A stretch of 64,000 bases of DNA from Hypomyces perniciosus. Taxonomy: Eukaryota; Ascomycota; Sordariomycetes; Hypocreales; Hypocreaceae. Made by a program: the position numbers and the translations under genes. Shown here piece after piece: positions 35,674 through 46,650 of this stretch (within the stretch, counting starts at the first letter, position 1; every line of letters begins with the position of its first letter). The stretch is from the NCBI GenBank assembly GCA_008477525.1, contig SPDT01000007.1, forward strand, positions 2,356,001 through 2,420,000. Direction: 5' to 3'. Under the pieces are notes generated by a model that made no database searches, was not told where the DNA came from, and worked only from the letters and a program-made list of their open reading frames with translations.

Positions 35674-37083
35674 CTACACAAACGCTTGGATGCCGGTTAT
35701 GGCTCTGCCCAGTATCAGACCTGTTTTCCTGTCAGCTAAACCGCCCCTCGATTCGTAAAAAAAAAAAAAAAAAAAAAGATGGCAAACTTACTATGAATGT
35801 CGCTCTGTCCTTCGTACGTCTGGGTCACAAACAAGTTCGCCACATGCCGGCCAATGTGATACTCATCGCTGACCGCATTGCCACCAAAAATCTCCTGCAG
35901 CACCCGCGCATTGCGCAAAGCCGTGTCGCAGTTCTGCCTCTTGATCATGCTGATCATCTCTGGCGTCACCTTGCCCTCGTCCTTGAGTCTGCCGACCTGG
36001 ATCGCGGCCAGGGTGCCGTAAGCTGCGTCCGTGGCCGCGTCCGCCAGCTTCTTCTGGATGAGCTGGTACCTTGCAAGGGGGTTGCCCTTGAACTGCTTGC
36101 GCTCCAGGGCATATGTCCGTGCTCGTGCGATCGAGTCCTCCAAGGCACCCATGACGCCTAATGAGATGCCGTATCGAGCGCTGTTCAGGCAGCCAAAAGG
36201 ACCCTTCAAGCCCTCCACGTCAGGAAACATATTGGCCTCGGGCACAGGACACTCGTCCATCTGGATCATGCCGGTGATGGAAGCCCTGAGTCCGTTCTTG
36301 TCCTTGATCGCTGGTGTCTCCAGTGTGCCCGGGGGGCAATCTTTCCTCTCTATCAAGAAACCCTTGATCTTGCCCGTCTCCTGCAACTTGGCCCATACAA
36401 GCAACACATCGGCGATAGGACTGTTTGTGATCCATGTCTTGGCTCCACTCAGCGAGTAGTACCCCTTCTTCGTCGGGTGCGGCTTTGCAATGCTCTCCAT
36501 GCTACCAGGATCGCTGCCGTGATTCGGCTCCGTGAGACCAAAGGCGCCAATGAGCTTTCCCTTGGCCATCTCTGGGAGGAACCTCTCCTTCTGCTCCTCG
36601 GTTCCGAAGTCGTGGATTCCGCCCATGACAAGGGATGACTGAACAGACATGCCGGATCGGTAGCCGCTATCCACGCGCTCAACAGCTCGGGTGATCAAGC
36701 CACCCGCAACGGATGAGACGCCAGCACAGCCATAGCCCTTGATTCCAGAGCCAAGGAGGCCAAGCTCGCCCATCTCTTCGAGGATTTTGGGATCATAGTG
36801 CTCGTCGCGATAGGCCTCTGGTCTTTCCTGTCAGCTCAATGTTTGAATGAGTGTTGTCCCGAGATCAATGCATACGCAGAACCCGGGGCTGCAGCCGCTC
36901 TTGACAATACCGCTCTGCGACCTCTGCAACCGCAAGCTCCTCCTCTGTCAGGAGGTTCTTCGCCGCCAGGGGATCCTCCCAATCGAAGGCGGGACCGGAA
37001 GAGGATGTAGCATAGCTTCTCGCAGCAATTGGCCTCAAGGGGGCAGCATTGCGGGCAAAGGCCCTGAACGAATGGCGCAACAT
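35674..37083 (-). CDS. GCDH: Glutaryl-CoA dehydrogenase, mitochondrial (acyl-CoA dehydrogenase family)
   Basis: FAD enzyme that oxidises and decarboxylates glutaryl-CoA to crotonyl-CoA in lysine, hydroxylysine and tryptophan breakdown, passing electrons to ETF in the mitochondrial matrix. 426 residues; exons 37083-36876, 36817-35792 and 35720-35674, introns 58 and 71 bp. The N-terminus is an Arg/Ala/Ser-rich presequence (MLRHSFRAFARNAAPLRP). Diagnostic segments: ERVDSGYRSGMSVQSSL, FGLTEPNHGSDP, GAKTWITNSP and FGGNAVSDEYHIGRHVANL, then the catalytic Glu in TYEGQSDIH and the last-exon sequence LILGRAITGIQAF. The second intron contains an A21 tract (plus strand), so the last exon is easily missed. 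Tail-to-tail with LYS1. Confidence 0.95.
35757..35777. repeat. A21 homopolymer inside the last GCDH intron
   Basis: Twenty-one A on the plus strand (U-rich in the transcript), located between the donor at 35791 and the acceptor at 35721. Read through, it makes a false poly-Phe extension of the preceding exon. Confidence 0.9.
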
Positions 37084-37528
37084 GATGATTTGGACCTCTG
37101 CACAAGCAGCTCTGGCGAATTCTGGCGGTCTCTGCCGAGGATGTTGAAGGAGTTACGTTATGTATTAAGTAGCGGATATCGGGTTTCGGCATGCAGCTTC
37201 TCCAGCTTACAAGTTGCTCCGATTGCTCCCCGCCGCTAGCCAGGCACTGATCCGATGGAACCCGTCACTATGAATCCTTGCCGTCCAATTGTGCGGGGGA
37301 AGACTGTTGTCGGCCTATCACTAACCCCATAAATTGCCGGCATACGGGTCCGGAGTCCAGATGATCTTCGGAGTGGCAGGAATGTGTTTATTCATTGATT
37401 ACTACTTCGTATTAGCACTGTACTTTGTAGACCGTGTAAACATCTTCTGTATAAAGAATGCGTTCTATCCATGTCCAAAGAGTCTATTTCGAAATTGATA
37501 CCCCCCATTGTCCTTCCTATCCCCCTCG
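37084..37528. other. Intergenic, GCDH upstream side
   Basis: This is the presumed GCDH promoter, and it faces the 3' end of the next minus-strand gene. No gene was seen. Confidence 0.5.
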
Positions 37529-38238
37529 TCAGTCGTCTCGCCCTCTACTAGCCATAAGGCTCAGTCTGTCCAACTCCGCTGTCGCCATGATGATTCCCGC
37601 CAACGCCAGTGGACTTGCTCCCTCACCTCCCAACGGTGTGCTCTGACACAGGCTTCCAACATCTGACGGGCTATGGGGCTCTCGAGATTCTCGGGCCCTC
37701 CGCCTGCGTTCTCTTCCATCCTGGAATCTAGGCATCGCAAGTCCTCCTACTGTTGAATTTCTGAAAGAACGTGGAGACTCCCACGGCCGTCTGCGACGGA
37801 AGCGGATGGCGATGCGTTCGCGAAAGCTCGGCGGTGTTATGGGCTGCGAACGAGATCCACGCCGGTTACAGTTGTGTTGCCAGCCATCAGAGCGATTCAC
37901 AGTACACTTATCAACAGTTAGCTTGCGTAGTTCTTCTTTGTCCACCCAAGGGTGTTTACTGCCCAGGGGTGTTCCATCGCCCGTTTTAGGTCAGGGCAGG
38001 ATATCATGCAGTGATGGATTCGATCGGCGGGGGCATCTCGAGCCACGTTCGGGTTCGTTTGAGAAGATTGAACAGATTTCGACCTCGACAGGCCACGATC
38101 TCCAGAGAATAGGTTCGCGTATGTAGAAGAGCATGAGTCGCCTCTTCTGCTAGATGGACTTGACCGGTCATGAGGAGGAGAAATCTGGCTCGAGCACAAC
38201 GAGGCCGGCGCATGAGATCCGGTTGATTGAGTATCCAT
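37529..38238 (-). CDS. Hypothetical basic, Ser/Arg-rich protein
   Basis: Not recognised. Two overlapping frames join cleanly over a 53-bp intron (37959 down to 37907) that has a GTAAAC donor, a GCTAAC branch site and an AAG acceptor. The exons 38238-37960 and 37906-37529 then give 218 residues. The ATG at 38238 (MDTQSTGS) is preferred over an upstream in-frame Met, because the intervening codons look non-coding. The N-terminal half is Ser-rich (SSPSSRRGDSCSS); the second half is strongly basic (RERIAIRFRRRRPW, ERRRRARESREP) and could bind nucleic acid or be nuclear. There is no signal peptide or catalytic motif. The splice signal is the main evidence for a real gene. Confidence 0.5.
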
Positions 38239-38534
38239 CGCGGAGGACAAGTGAAGAAAAGAGAGCAGATAACTAAACAAGACGGAAAATACGAAGAATG
38301 CCCCAAAGGAGATATTTGATGCTACTGAGATGAGTCGGTTGATGTCACACAAAGACCAGGAAACCTCTCCACGTGGCACATAAATACCACTCGCATTCGC
38401 ACCTTCCCAGATATTCCAACTCACATCATCCAACTTGGGAGACACTGACCTGATCCGTAGGATCCAGCTTACCTTTGGATCGGGGGGTTTGCAAGATAAT
38501 ACATCTATGTGAATTAACAAATATGAGGGCGATA

Positions 38535-38556
38535 TCTGGTCTGGTCTGGTCTGGTC
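38535..38556. repeat. TCTGG pentanucleotide tandem repeat
   Basis: Four perfect copies of TCTGG in intergenic DNA about 300 bases upstream of the hypothetical gene start. Confidence 0.8.
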
Positions 38557-39074
38557 AAGGAATGAAGACAGAACTGGACCAGCGATTGAATCGCGTACGC
38601 AATTTAAAATATCATATTATAGATACGAGGTCGAGCATTGAGCATTGCGGTTTTAAATACTACAACCTAGGTACTCAATCACCCCCTTTTTACTCCGTAC
38701 AGAGTTCTTCGACATCCGGAAGAATGTTGACATTTCAACTGGAAGCCTATACGCAGTAGCTCTAGATACACCAAGGCATGAGAGATCAATGATGGAAATA
38801 CTGCCATGGCGAAGTTGTTGATAAGAGAATTGCGAAATAACGAGCTAGAAAGGTGGGGTGACCAAAGATGCGAGGTTTCAAAGGAACCTCCCATAAACGT
38901 GAGCAAACCGGTATCATTCGCTGGAATGAAGGCAGCTGGAAACTGGCAATGATGACGACATTGTGCTCACTCGCTGGCAAATAGTCCACAGAGATCGATC
39001 ATGTCTCAATCACAGGAAGAGTTTGACATTTCAGGCTGCGCTCTGAAAATAGGTATGTACTACTACTGGGGAGA

Positions 39075-39090
39075 TACGAAGTACTTCGTA
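39075..39090. repeat. Perfect 16-base palindrome of motif halves
   Basis: TACGAAGTACTTCGTA is its own reverse complement and equals two facing copies of the interspersed TACTTCGTA motif. It may be a paired site. Confidence 0.7.
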
Positions 39091-39800
39091 CTCTATACCT
39101 CATACGAAGAGGACAAAAAACCAAGAAAATTATCCGCCGCCAAGTCAGCGGCTAGCGATAACAACCAACAAATAGCAACTGCTCTTTGAGGTTCCTTGGC
39201 ACGGTTACTCAAACACTGCTAGCATGTCTTGCAGAAATGCCTCGGTACGTATGATTGCCCTTTATGTCCACCGACATAGGAAACTGCTGTTCGTATGAAG
39301 TAGTACTCATACTTGGTACAGGAACTAAACATTCAGCGTCATTCATGTCGGGATGCCAATGCTCCATAAGTCCTATTATTAGTGGGTAAAAGCACTCCGT
39401 ACTAGTACTGGCGATAGTGGAGCGATTTTGCAGATTGGGCTGTGGCTGAGCAGCCTGATGTTCCTTGGTCCACAGGCCGCCAAGTGGTGCTGAATTCTCT
39501 GGTCCGGGGGAGTTTCCGGGGCACCGCGTGATGACTTGTTTTTGGTGTCGGTGCAAGTGCAGTCACAAGCAGTGACCGAGCACAAATTATTTATCGTATC
39601 CCCATGCGTGCTCTCAGGGTTCAGGGGCTTTCAGGGAGAGGAGAGAGGGGGGGGGGTTTGAGTACATACGAGGCTGGCGGAATGTTTGCATTGATGGGAC
39701 GGAACACTGCGTAACTTGTGCAAAACTGCCAAGGAGCACTGACTGCCTGAGTAAGCCAGCAACACGTAATGTTTGCTCCTTGTCCAACCAACCTCTATCT

Positions 39801-39816
39801 ACCTACCTAGGTAGGT
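39801..39816. repeat. Perfect 16-base palindrome ACCTACCTAGGTAGGT
   Basis: Self-complementary over 16 bases in intergenic DNA. Shorter CTACCTAGGT-like pieces occur elsewhere (for example near 44893 and 45294). Confidence 0.7.
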
Positions 39817-40783
39817 ACTCGTATCTATCACATGGGGAGAAAGACACCCCGAATCTCCAGAGCCAACCCTCCTGTAAATTGCCTGTATATCGGTAAATCG
39901 GCGATGGACGTCTACGAGTAATGAAGCCTGAAACTTGGAAGTGCAAACACACCGTAATGTCCAGTGTTGCTGTCCATGTTGCCGTGCCACGATGCAACAT
40001 CGGATGCACTGCCTCCCGTTGATCCATGCGCTGAATGGCCGTATGCACAGCGTCACGATATGCAAGTCTCTTCTTTTCGGGGCCCTCGTAGCCTCCGTGG
40101 CCCACACTGACTCTGTCTCCTAGGGCAGCTTTTAGGGACCTCTGACTGCTGTTCCACCTGCTGCGCGCGACGTTCTCAGTAGCTTATAGGCGGCGAGGTG
40201 CCTGTTGGCCGTCTGGTTTTAGCCCCCAGCACGCCTGTTAGCGCTGCGAGCCCCTGTCGCTAGCACCAGGAGGCCCAGGAGGGAGCCCCGGCACCGCCAG
40301 CGCCTCAATTTCAATTTTCCCCAAGGCTGGGAAACCAGACCAGACACACAGACAAACATCATCACCACAACCAAAACCCAAATCGCTCGCCCAGACGTGA
40401 CGCCTCCCCACCAGCATCGACCCCCTAGAGGCTTCTTCTTCTTGTTGTATCCTCAGCGCTGTCGATGCATTAGATCCTGGGAAGAGTGTATCGTCCTCGA
40501 CCCTTCGTCTTCACTCTTCACTATATCCAATCCCCTTCGTCATCGCCAGTAGCGGCTTGTGTAGTGGTGGGTCGCCGCGCCAGAGGCTCTCCTCTGCGTT
40601 AGCTGCGGTCTTCTGCCCAATCTCCTGCACTTCTGCGCGGAGCGTGCAGGGACTTGGACGTGGAAGCTTCTGACGATTGCATCTCCCCATCACTGCTCAC
40701 AAACCAAACGAAACAACAGCCAGCATTGCTCAATCGGTAGCATTTAACAAACCACTCGCCACTCGCATTCTCGTTGGTGCGAA

Positions 40784-43700
40784 ATGCCCTCGTTCCTGAC
40801 CGACGACAGCCCAACCATCTTCTCCCCCAACACCGCGATCCTCGACCTCGACCACGACGGCCAATTCGGCCTCGACTTCACTGCCGCAAAGGACAGGCCG
40901 AATGAGGCATCTCTAAGCCACGATCGGTCCTACGCCGCCCATGAGAGCTTCGACGAGAGTTCGACCTTGTCCACCCACGACTCGGACATTTCGGACTCCC
41001 CGATGCCTTCTAATGAGCACGACAACTGCTGGCACGAGGACGGGAGCGGCAACGGTACACGCCCCACGAGCATGAGCTCTCTTTCCAACGGCAAGAACCT
41101 GGCTAGAGGAATCGATGCACGAGATTTGGACGACCTGAACACGCTGCCCAATGGAATGGCGGCTGCCATCCCCGATCGTACTGTATCACGACAAACTCCG
41201 CTGGGTAACAATAGGCTCCAACATTCACACATGAACGCTGTGGACTTTGCTCGTAAAACGGCTGCTCCCAGCCCCCTTCCATTTCCATCAGACACTCAGA
41301 GGGCCAAGAGTCTCGAAGAACACGCTCCTTTTCTCAGATCAGCGATCCCCGCTGATGTCGACTTGCGTGGTGTCCCCCGTCCTCGAACGCCATCTCTTAC
41401 ACCTGCATCACCATTAGCTTCCGAGTTTGTGTCACCAAACCGAAATTCTCCTCATCGGCTTTCATCTCCTCCTACTTATCAGCCAGGCGGCTCATCCTCA
41501 ACGCCTTCATTGTCCGGACACCTGCAACCCCCTGCTCCCGGGGTAGGCCTCAAACAAAGGCATGCCCAAACCCTCGAGGTACCCAAACCTCCTCCTTCAG
41601 GTCGAGGATCAAAGGATGGGATGGACACCGCCCAGGCCAGTGGACGTTTCTCTCCTACAGTGGCCAGCCCAACGACTCGCCGTGCCTCTATCAGCCTAGC
41701 CCGAAGGACCACCCGATCAATGCAGTCCGACGTTCCCCGTGATGAGATTGTTCCCGATGAGGATGCCCTACGCTGGGCTGAACTCTATCGACAAAAGCGA
41801 GCCAGCAAGCGCAGGCGGAAGGAGGAGGAAGATGACGACCGGGTGTTGGTCGGAACAAAGGTCGATGAGAGCCATGCCAACTGGGTCACTGCCTACAACA
41901 TGTTGACAGGAATCCGGGTGTCTGTTTCAAGGACAAACGCCAAGCTCGACCGCGAGCTGACTGATGCAGACTTTGAAGTTAAACAGAAGTCTACGTTCGA
42001 CATGTAAGTCATCCTCCATGCACGATACAATACTTGACTCGATAACTAACGTCCTATCTAGCACTGGCAACGAGCTGGTCCCGTCAGCCAAGTATGACTT
42101 CAAATTCAAGGATTATGCACCTTGGGTCTTCCGTCGCCTGCGAGCTTCTTTCCGCCTGGATCCAGCCGACTATCTCATGTCGCTGACGGGCAAATACATC
42201 CTCTCGGAGCTGGGCTCCCCAGGCAAGAGCGGCAGCTTCTTTTATTTCTCTAGAGATTACAAGTACATCATCAAGACTATCCATCATTCTGAGCACAAGT
42301 TCCTGAGGAAGATCCTGCGGGAGTATTATGATCACGTTAAGAGCAACCCTAACACGCTTCTGTCACAATTCTATGGCTTGCATCGAGTCAAGATGCCCTA
42401 CGGAAAGAAGATTCACTTCGTCGTCATGAACAACCTGTTCCCCCCACATCGAGATATCCATACAACCTTTGACCTCAAGGGTTCAACCATCGGCCGAAAT
42501 TATAGGGAGGAGGACTTGGAAAAGAACCCACGTGCGACGCTCAAGGACCTGAACTGGCTGCGCCGCAAACAAAACTTGGAGCTGGGCATCCAGAAAAAGA
42601 AGCTCTTCCTTGAACAGCTGCAGCGAGATGTCGTCCTCCTCAAGCGGCTTCAGATTATGGATTATTCCCTCTTGATCGGTATCCACGACCTTTCACGAGG
42701 AAACGAGGAAAACCTCCGCGGCAAGACTCTGCAGGTGTTTAACCCTGGTGGCGAAAAGACGACTGAGGAGGATATCCCCCCTCACCTTCTTCGAACCCCA
42801 TCAAAGTTGGAGAACTTCCGCAAAGCAAAGGAGCTGAGGGAGATGGTTCAGAAGGAACGGCCTGTTCCCATGGGCCAGGCAACCGACATGATGCCAGATG
42901 AGTTGGATGAGGATCACAACCGGCGCGGTTTTATCTTCAATCAGGACGATGGTGGGTTTAGAGCCACACATGAGAACAATGAACCCGCGGAAGAGATATA
43001 TTACCTGGGTGTCATCGACTGCCTGACCCATGTAAGTACTCGAGTGATGCATTCATATTGCACATGGCTAACCTTTAACAGTACGGAATGATCAAAAAGA
43101 TCGAGCATTTTTGGAAGGGCCTTTCCAGTGACAGGAACAAGATCTCAGCTCTACCACCTGACCAATACGGAGAACGATTCTACAGTTTCATCCAAGGCAT
43201 CACGATGTCTGCTGAGGAAGCTCAAAGGGAAATACAGCGCAGGGATCAGGAAGCTATGATTCAAGCGCAACAGGAGGAATGGCAGTCACACAATATTCCT
43301 CCTATGCCTACACATCAGCCACCCGCACCTCCAGTCGGACTGGCGTCACTAGAGGGCCGACGAATGGCGGAGGAAGAGGCATACCGATCGCAGTTGAGAG
43401 GTTCATCCGAAAGGCATGTTCCAGAACGAACTTTGAGGACAAGCACTCTACTGTCCGAGTCTCGGGACTCAACGCACGAGCCTATCCTGCCAGTGGTAGA
43501 GGAAGTTGGCGAGACTTACCGAGACGACACAAGGGGTTGGGCGAAGCAGCCGGCAACTTGGGCATCTATGCCACCCCCTAGCAGAGCCCCTCCACCTACA
43601 CCACCTTCACACAATGAGCCATACCTCAAGCCCGACAGCTCGGATAGCGGATACGGAGACACCAGCAACGGGACAGTAAGCAGGGACAACTCAGTCAAGG

Positions 43701-43801
43701 TGGTGCGACCGATGGCTAGTCGAGAAAGCTTCAACAAGAGCCTACCTCCACTGCCCAAGAAGGAGAACACCCAAGACAGTGGAATCAGGATGGTTGCGTA
43801 G
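40784..43801 (+). CDS. mss4: Phosphatidylinositol-4-phosphate 5-kinase (Mss4)
   Basis: Makes PI(4,5)P2 at the plasma membrane from PI4P and ATP, controlling actin, endocytosis and polarised growth. 969 residues; exons 40784-42003, 42062-43031 and 43082-43801, introns 58 and 50 bp with CTAAC branches. The first 390 residues are Ser/Pro-rich and disordered, with a basic stretch ([14 protein letters not shown]) that may aid membrane or nuclear localisation. The kinase core spans about 405-790: the Gly-rich [10 protein letters not shown], the catalytic Lys in [31 protein letters not shown], the catalytic Asp in [13 protein letters not shown], and the activation-loop region [20 protein letters not shown]. 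The C-terminal 170 residues are Pro/Ser-rich. All key residues seem present. Confidence 0.96.
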
Positions 43802-44601
43802 GTCGCTGCAACAATGGGCTACTGCTTCCCGAGATGGATTGGAAATTGATTGGTATCACGAACAAAGCACGGCATGGCGCATAAAATCAGCGATGTTACA
43901 ACAACGGAATCCAAGTCACATACAACATTTTCTTTCTTTTTTATGATTCCGCATGAGGCACTGGGAACGGGTCGGGCGGAATTGCTGGGCTCCATGATTT
44001 TTTTGATTTTTCTTGCAACATAATCAGTACCTACTACACCTTTCTCGGGGTTTTTTTCTATGGATCCCTGTCCAGCTGCTGTATTTTTTGGGGTTTCTTT
44101 TGTCCTCGGAGGAATATGTTCTATTGTCGTTTTTGCTCTTTATTCTTTCGTATGTGACTTTGGGGGAGAGGAAAGATGGGAGGAAAGAACTGAAGCCAGA
44201 AAGCAGGAAACGAAGAGGGGAAGAGGCTTGAGTGTGTGCGTGTGTGCAAAGTGTGCCAATATCTGGTTTTATTAACTCAAACATGGATGATACCATTGAT
44301 TGCATCAAAGCATACAGTCCATACATTTTTTAATTGTCATTAGCAAGCCGGAATTTCTCCACCCCTTCTTGGACCTTGTGCTTTTTTTTGTTTGGCAATC
44401 ATGGATGTTTTGTGTATCCTCAGAGGGACTATTAGGTATTGCTCGTGCTCCGTAGATTAGGTAGGGAAAAAAATGATACTACTGCCAAATCATTCTGCAT
44501 GATATATCGTGTTGGGTGACAACATGAGGGTATTCGCAGTCTTCAGGTTATACGTAAGGCTCATGTATGCAAATTCCATATTACCACCCATGAAACAAGA
44601 T
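43802..44601. other. MSS4 3' flank, no gene seen
   Basis: T-rich 3' untranslated and intergenic DNA. The frames at 44013-44326 are T-rich and hydrophobic by composition only. Confidence 0.5.
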
Positions 44602-44702
44602 GGGCGGATGGTTTAGTGGTATAATTTTCCCTTAGCATCATTTGATCTACGGATCGGTGAACCGCATGGGAAAGGTCCGGGGTTCGATTCCCCGTTCGTC
44701 CA
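44602..44702 (+). tRNA. tRNA-Ala (AGC), with a 29-base intron
   Basis: The acceptor stem GGGCGGA pairs with TTCGTCC and has the G3-U70 wobble pair that marks alanine tRNAs. Anticodon stem TTCCC/GGGAA; loop TTAGCA-T, with AGC at 44634-44636. The intron, 44638-44666, lies one base 3' of the anticodon, the usual nuclear site. The T arm GGTTCGATTC is canonical and the discriminator is A. The D arm (GTTTAGTGGTATAAT) looks glycine-like with a weak stem, so identity rests on the anticodon and G3-U70. Mature length 72 without CCA, which is absent as expected in eukaryotes. Confidence 0.88.
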
Positions 44703-45530
44703 CACTGGTTTCATTTTTTTTCGTCATTCTCTCTCTCTCTTTTCTTTTAAAGGAGCGTGGTAGTTAATGCAAGCTAGTGAGTTGTAATCCTTTTTGGAGA
44801 ACGCCATGATGAGTGGTGATGATAAGGACGAATAGGGTTCTATTAATGTTTTTTATGTAGGTAGGGTATTTGGCGCAAGTGGTACCATACTACCTAGGTT
44901 GAGATGAAAGTGAGGTAAAGTATATCTATCGCCTTCCTGAGCACACAGCAACCAACATACATTGTACCTATGGGAGATAAAATCGACTACATCCGTACAA
45001 CAAGGTGATTCCTTTTGTTGCGTGTCTGTAATGAAAAAAAAGGCCGAATGAGTTTATAGGAAGTGGCTACGACTTTAGTTAACCTACTGGCCTTTGAAAC
45101 ATCCGTATTAAGAAGTTGCAAGCTCTATTATCACAGTTTAATCATCTTATCAACAAGAACTTTAAAGGAAAGGATATAGAAAGATGAAGAGGTGTCAGAT
45201 CTAAACTGGTAAGGCAAATGCACATTGAAAGTCATTGGACGAGCGGTTCGTACTCCCCCCTGGTAGCAAGAAAACGAGTCACATTGTAAATACCTAGGTA
45301 CGAAGAGAAGAGTGTTGATTTGCCATTGGTAAGGCAGCGTGTCCGTTCTACCAATGTGTTTGGTCATGGGTATACGGAGTACAAGTAATATACAAGTTGG
45401 GATCTATATAATACATGGTGGATATGGCATGGTCCTCATACCTCATCTTCGTGGCCTCATTTTCGTGAATGCTGGTCATCTTTTCTTTTCTTTTTTTTTT
45501 TCCTTTTCAGTTCCGAATGATATATCACAA
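44703..45530. other. Intergenic between tRNA-Ala and COA6, no gene seen
   Basis: AT-rich, with pyrimidine runs and an ATACGGAGTAC variant near 45374. No further RNA gene was recognised. Confidence 0.5.
44714..44721 (+). terminator. RNA polymerase III terminator (T8)
   Basis: A run of eight T starts 12 bases after the tRNA-Ala 3' end, the standard Pol III stop. Confidence 0.8.
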
Positions 45531-45944
45531 TCACCTCCCTCTCTTTCTATCCAACATGTCCTGGATATCCCCCTTCCCTTTCCCAGCTTTCTCCCCTGCA
45601 CCTCCCTCCGGCGCAAAGCTCGTCGTCACCTCCATCTCCATGGCGCCCTGCTTGCGCAGCTCCTCGAGCCTTTTGCGCTTCTGGATATCGGCTACTCGCC
45701 ACTGCTTAAAGTACTTGACCCAGGCAGCGGCACAGTCGCGCTCAAAGTCCTCCGATTGCTTTGGACATGCGCGCGCCGCAGCGGAGGCATCCTTCGTAGC
45801 GTCGATGATGTTGTTGGCGTCGAGGCAGGCGAAGTAGGCGTCGCGGGCGGCCCAGCAGATGGTGCGCTCCTCGCGCGTGGGGATTGCGGTGCCGCTGCGG
45901 ATGGCGTCGGCGCGGGAGTCTCCGGAGAAGGGCCACCAGCCCAT
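45531..45944 (-). CDS. coa6: Cytochrome c oxidase assembly factor 6 (Coa6)
   Basis: Intermembrane-space protein needed for copper delivery to the Cox2 subunit of complex IV. Single exon, 137 residues. The CHCH-type fold is shown by the C-x9-C motif CWAARDAYFAC and the C-x10-C motif CPKQSEDFERDC, the spacing that distinguishes Coa6 and Cox12 from ordinary twin C-x9-C proteins. MGWWPFSGDSRADAI begins the protein, without a cleavable presequence, as expected for Mia40-dependent import. The Lys/Arg-rich C-terminal tail (KRKRLEELRK) after the fold is usual in fungal members. Head-to-head with SYS1. Confidence 0.92.
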   Translation of the reverse strand: MGWWPFSGDSRADAIRSGTAIPTREERTICWAARDAYFACLDANNIIDATKDASAAARACPKQSEDFERDCAAAWVKYFKQWRVADIQKRKRLEELRKQGAMEMEVTTSFAPEGGAGEKAGKGKGDIQDMLDRKRGR

Positions 45945-46650
45945 TTTGAAGGGCTTTGATGTATTGTATAGGAGTGGATTGGTTAAAATGTAGCTCCGTT
46001 GGGGTCTCGAAAGAAGCCGAGCTTTGCGTGCCCGGGGGAGGGGGGGGGATTTCCGGCTTGGATTGGTTTCTGCGGTGCTTTTTCGGGCCGATTGATTTCG
46101 ATTGAATCTCGAATTGGCGCAAATTCCACTCGTAAAAGCGGCACTTTTATGTGAAGTTTATGAAGTATATGAAGTAGATGGTAGTAATAAGTGAAGATGT
46201 CAGACGTTGGAATTCCAATGACGATGCGGCAGAATATGGCGGGCGGTGAGCTGTACCTATCCCCTCTGGGTCTAGCGTTGCTTGATGGCTGTGTCAATCA
46301 TCTAATAGGTAATGTCTACTTCGTAATATCTGTTCCATCACAATAGTATCCATTATCATACGCACTTCACTCACTCTATTATATAGCCTTGCGCCGATGC
46401 AGTTGGGCATCGACTCTGTCATTTATTTATAAACACGACGCAACAGCTTATTCTATACGCCACCACTTGAAGAAGTGTCCTATATTTGCTTTATTCTTTC
46501 CTATTAGATGCGACGACTCGGCTCGCCTTGAACGACACACTCTCGATCCTCGATCCCCGATCCCAACATCTCATCAAGCCGCTACGACGTCGCCTTCTCT
46601 ATTGTTTCGAGAACCGGGCTCCTAGCCAACTCTACAATACCTCTTCAGCC
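45945..46650. promoter_or_regulatory. Divergent COA6 / SYS1 intergenic region
   Basis: 706 bases separating two start codons in head-to-head orientation, so probably carrying both promoters. The overlapping frames here are unsupported. No specific regulator site was identified. Confidence 0.4.

Larger units (their letters stand above)
38239..40783. other. Intergenic, no supported gene
   Basis: 2.5 kb between the hypothetical gene and MSS4. It holds motif copies (38691, 39082), two 16-base perfect palindromes and a TCTGG tandem repeat. The last 500 bases are C-rich and probably form the MSS4 leader. The short frames at 39001-39189 and 39803-40107 lack domains. Confidence 0.5.

Noticed and set aside
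35736..35791. Poly-Phe extension and stop at the end of the long GCDH exon, suggesting truncation
   Set aside because: It is a read-through of a proper 71-bp intron; the last exon (35720-35674) restores the family C-terminus.
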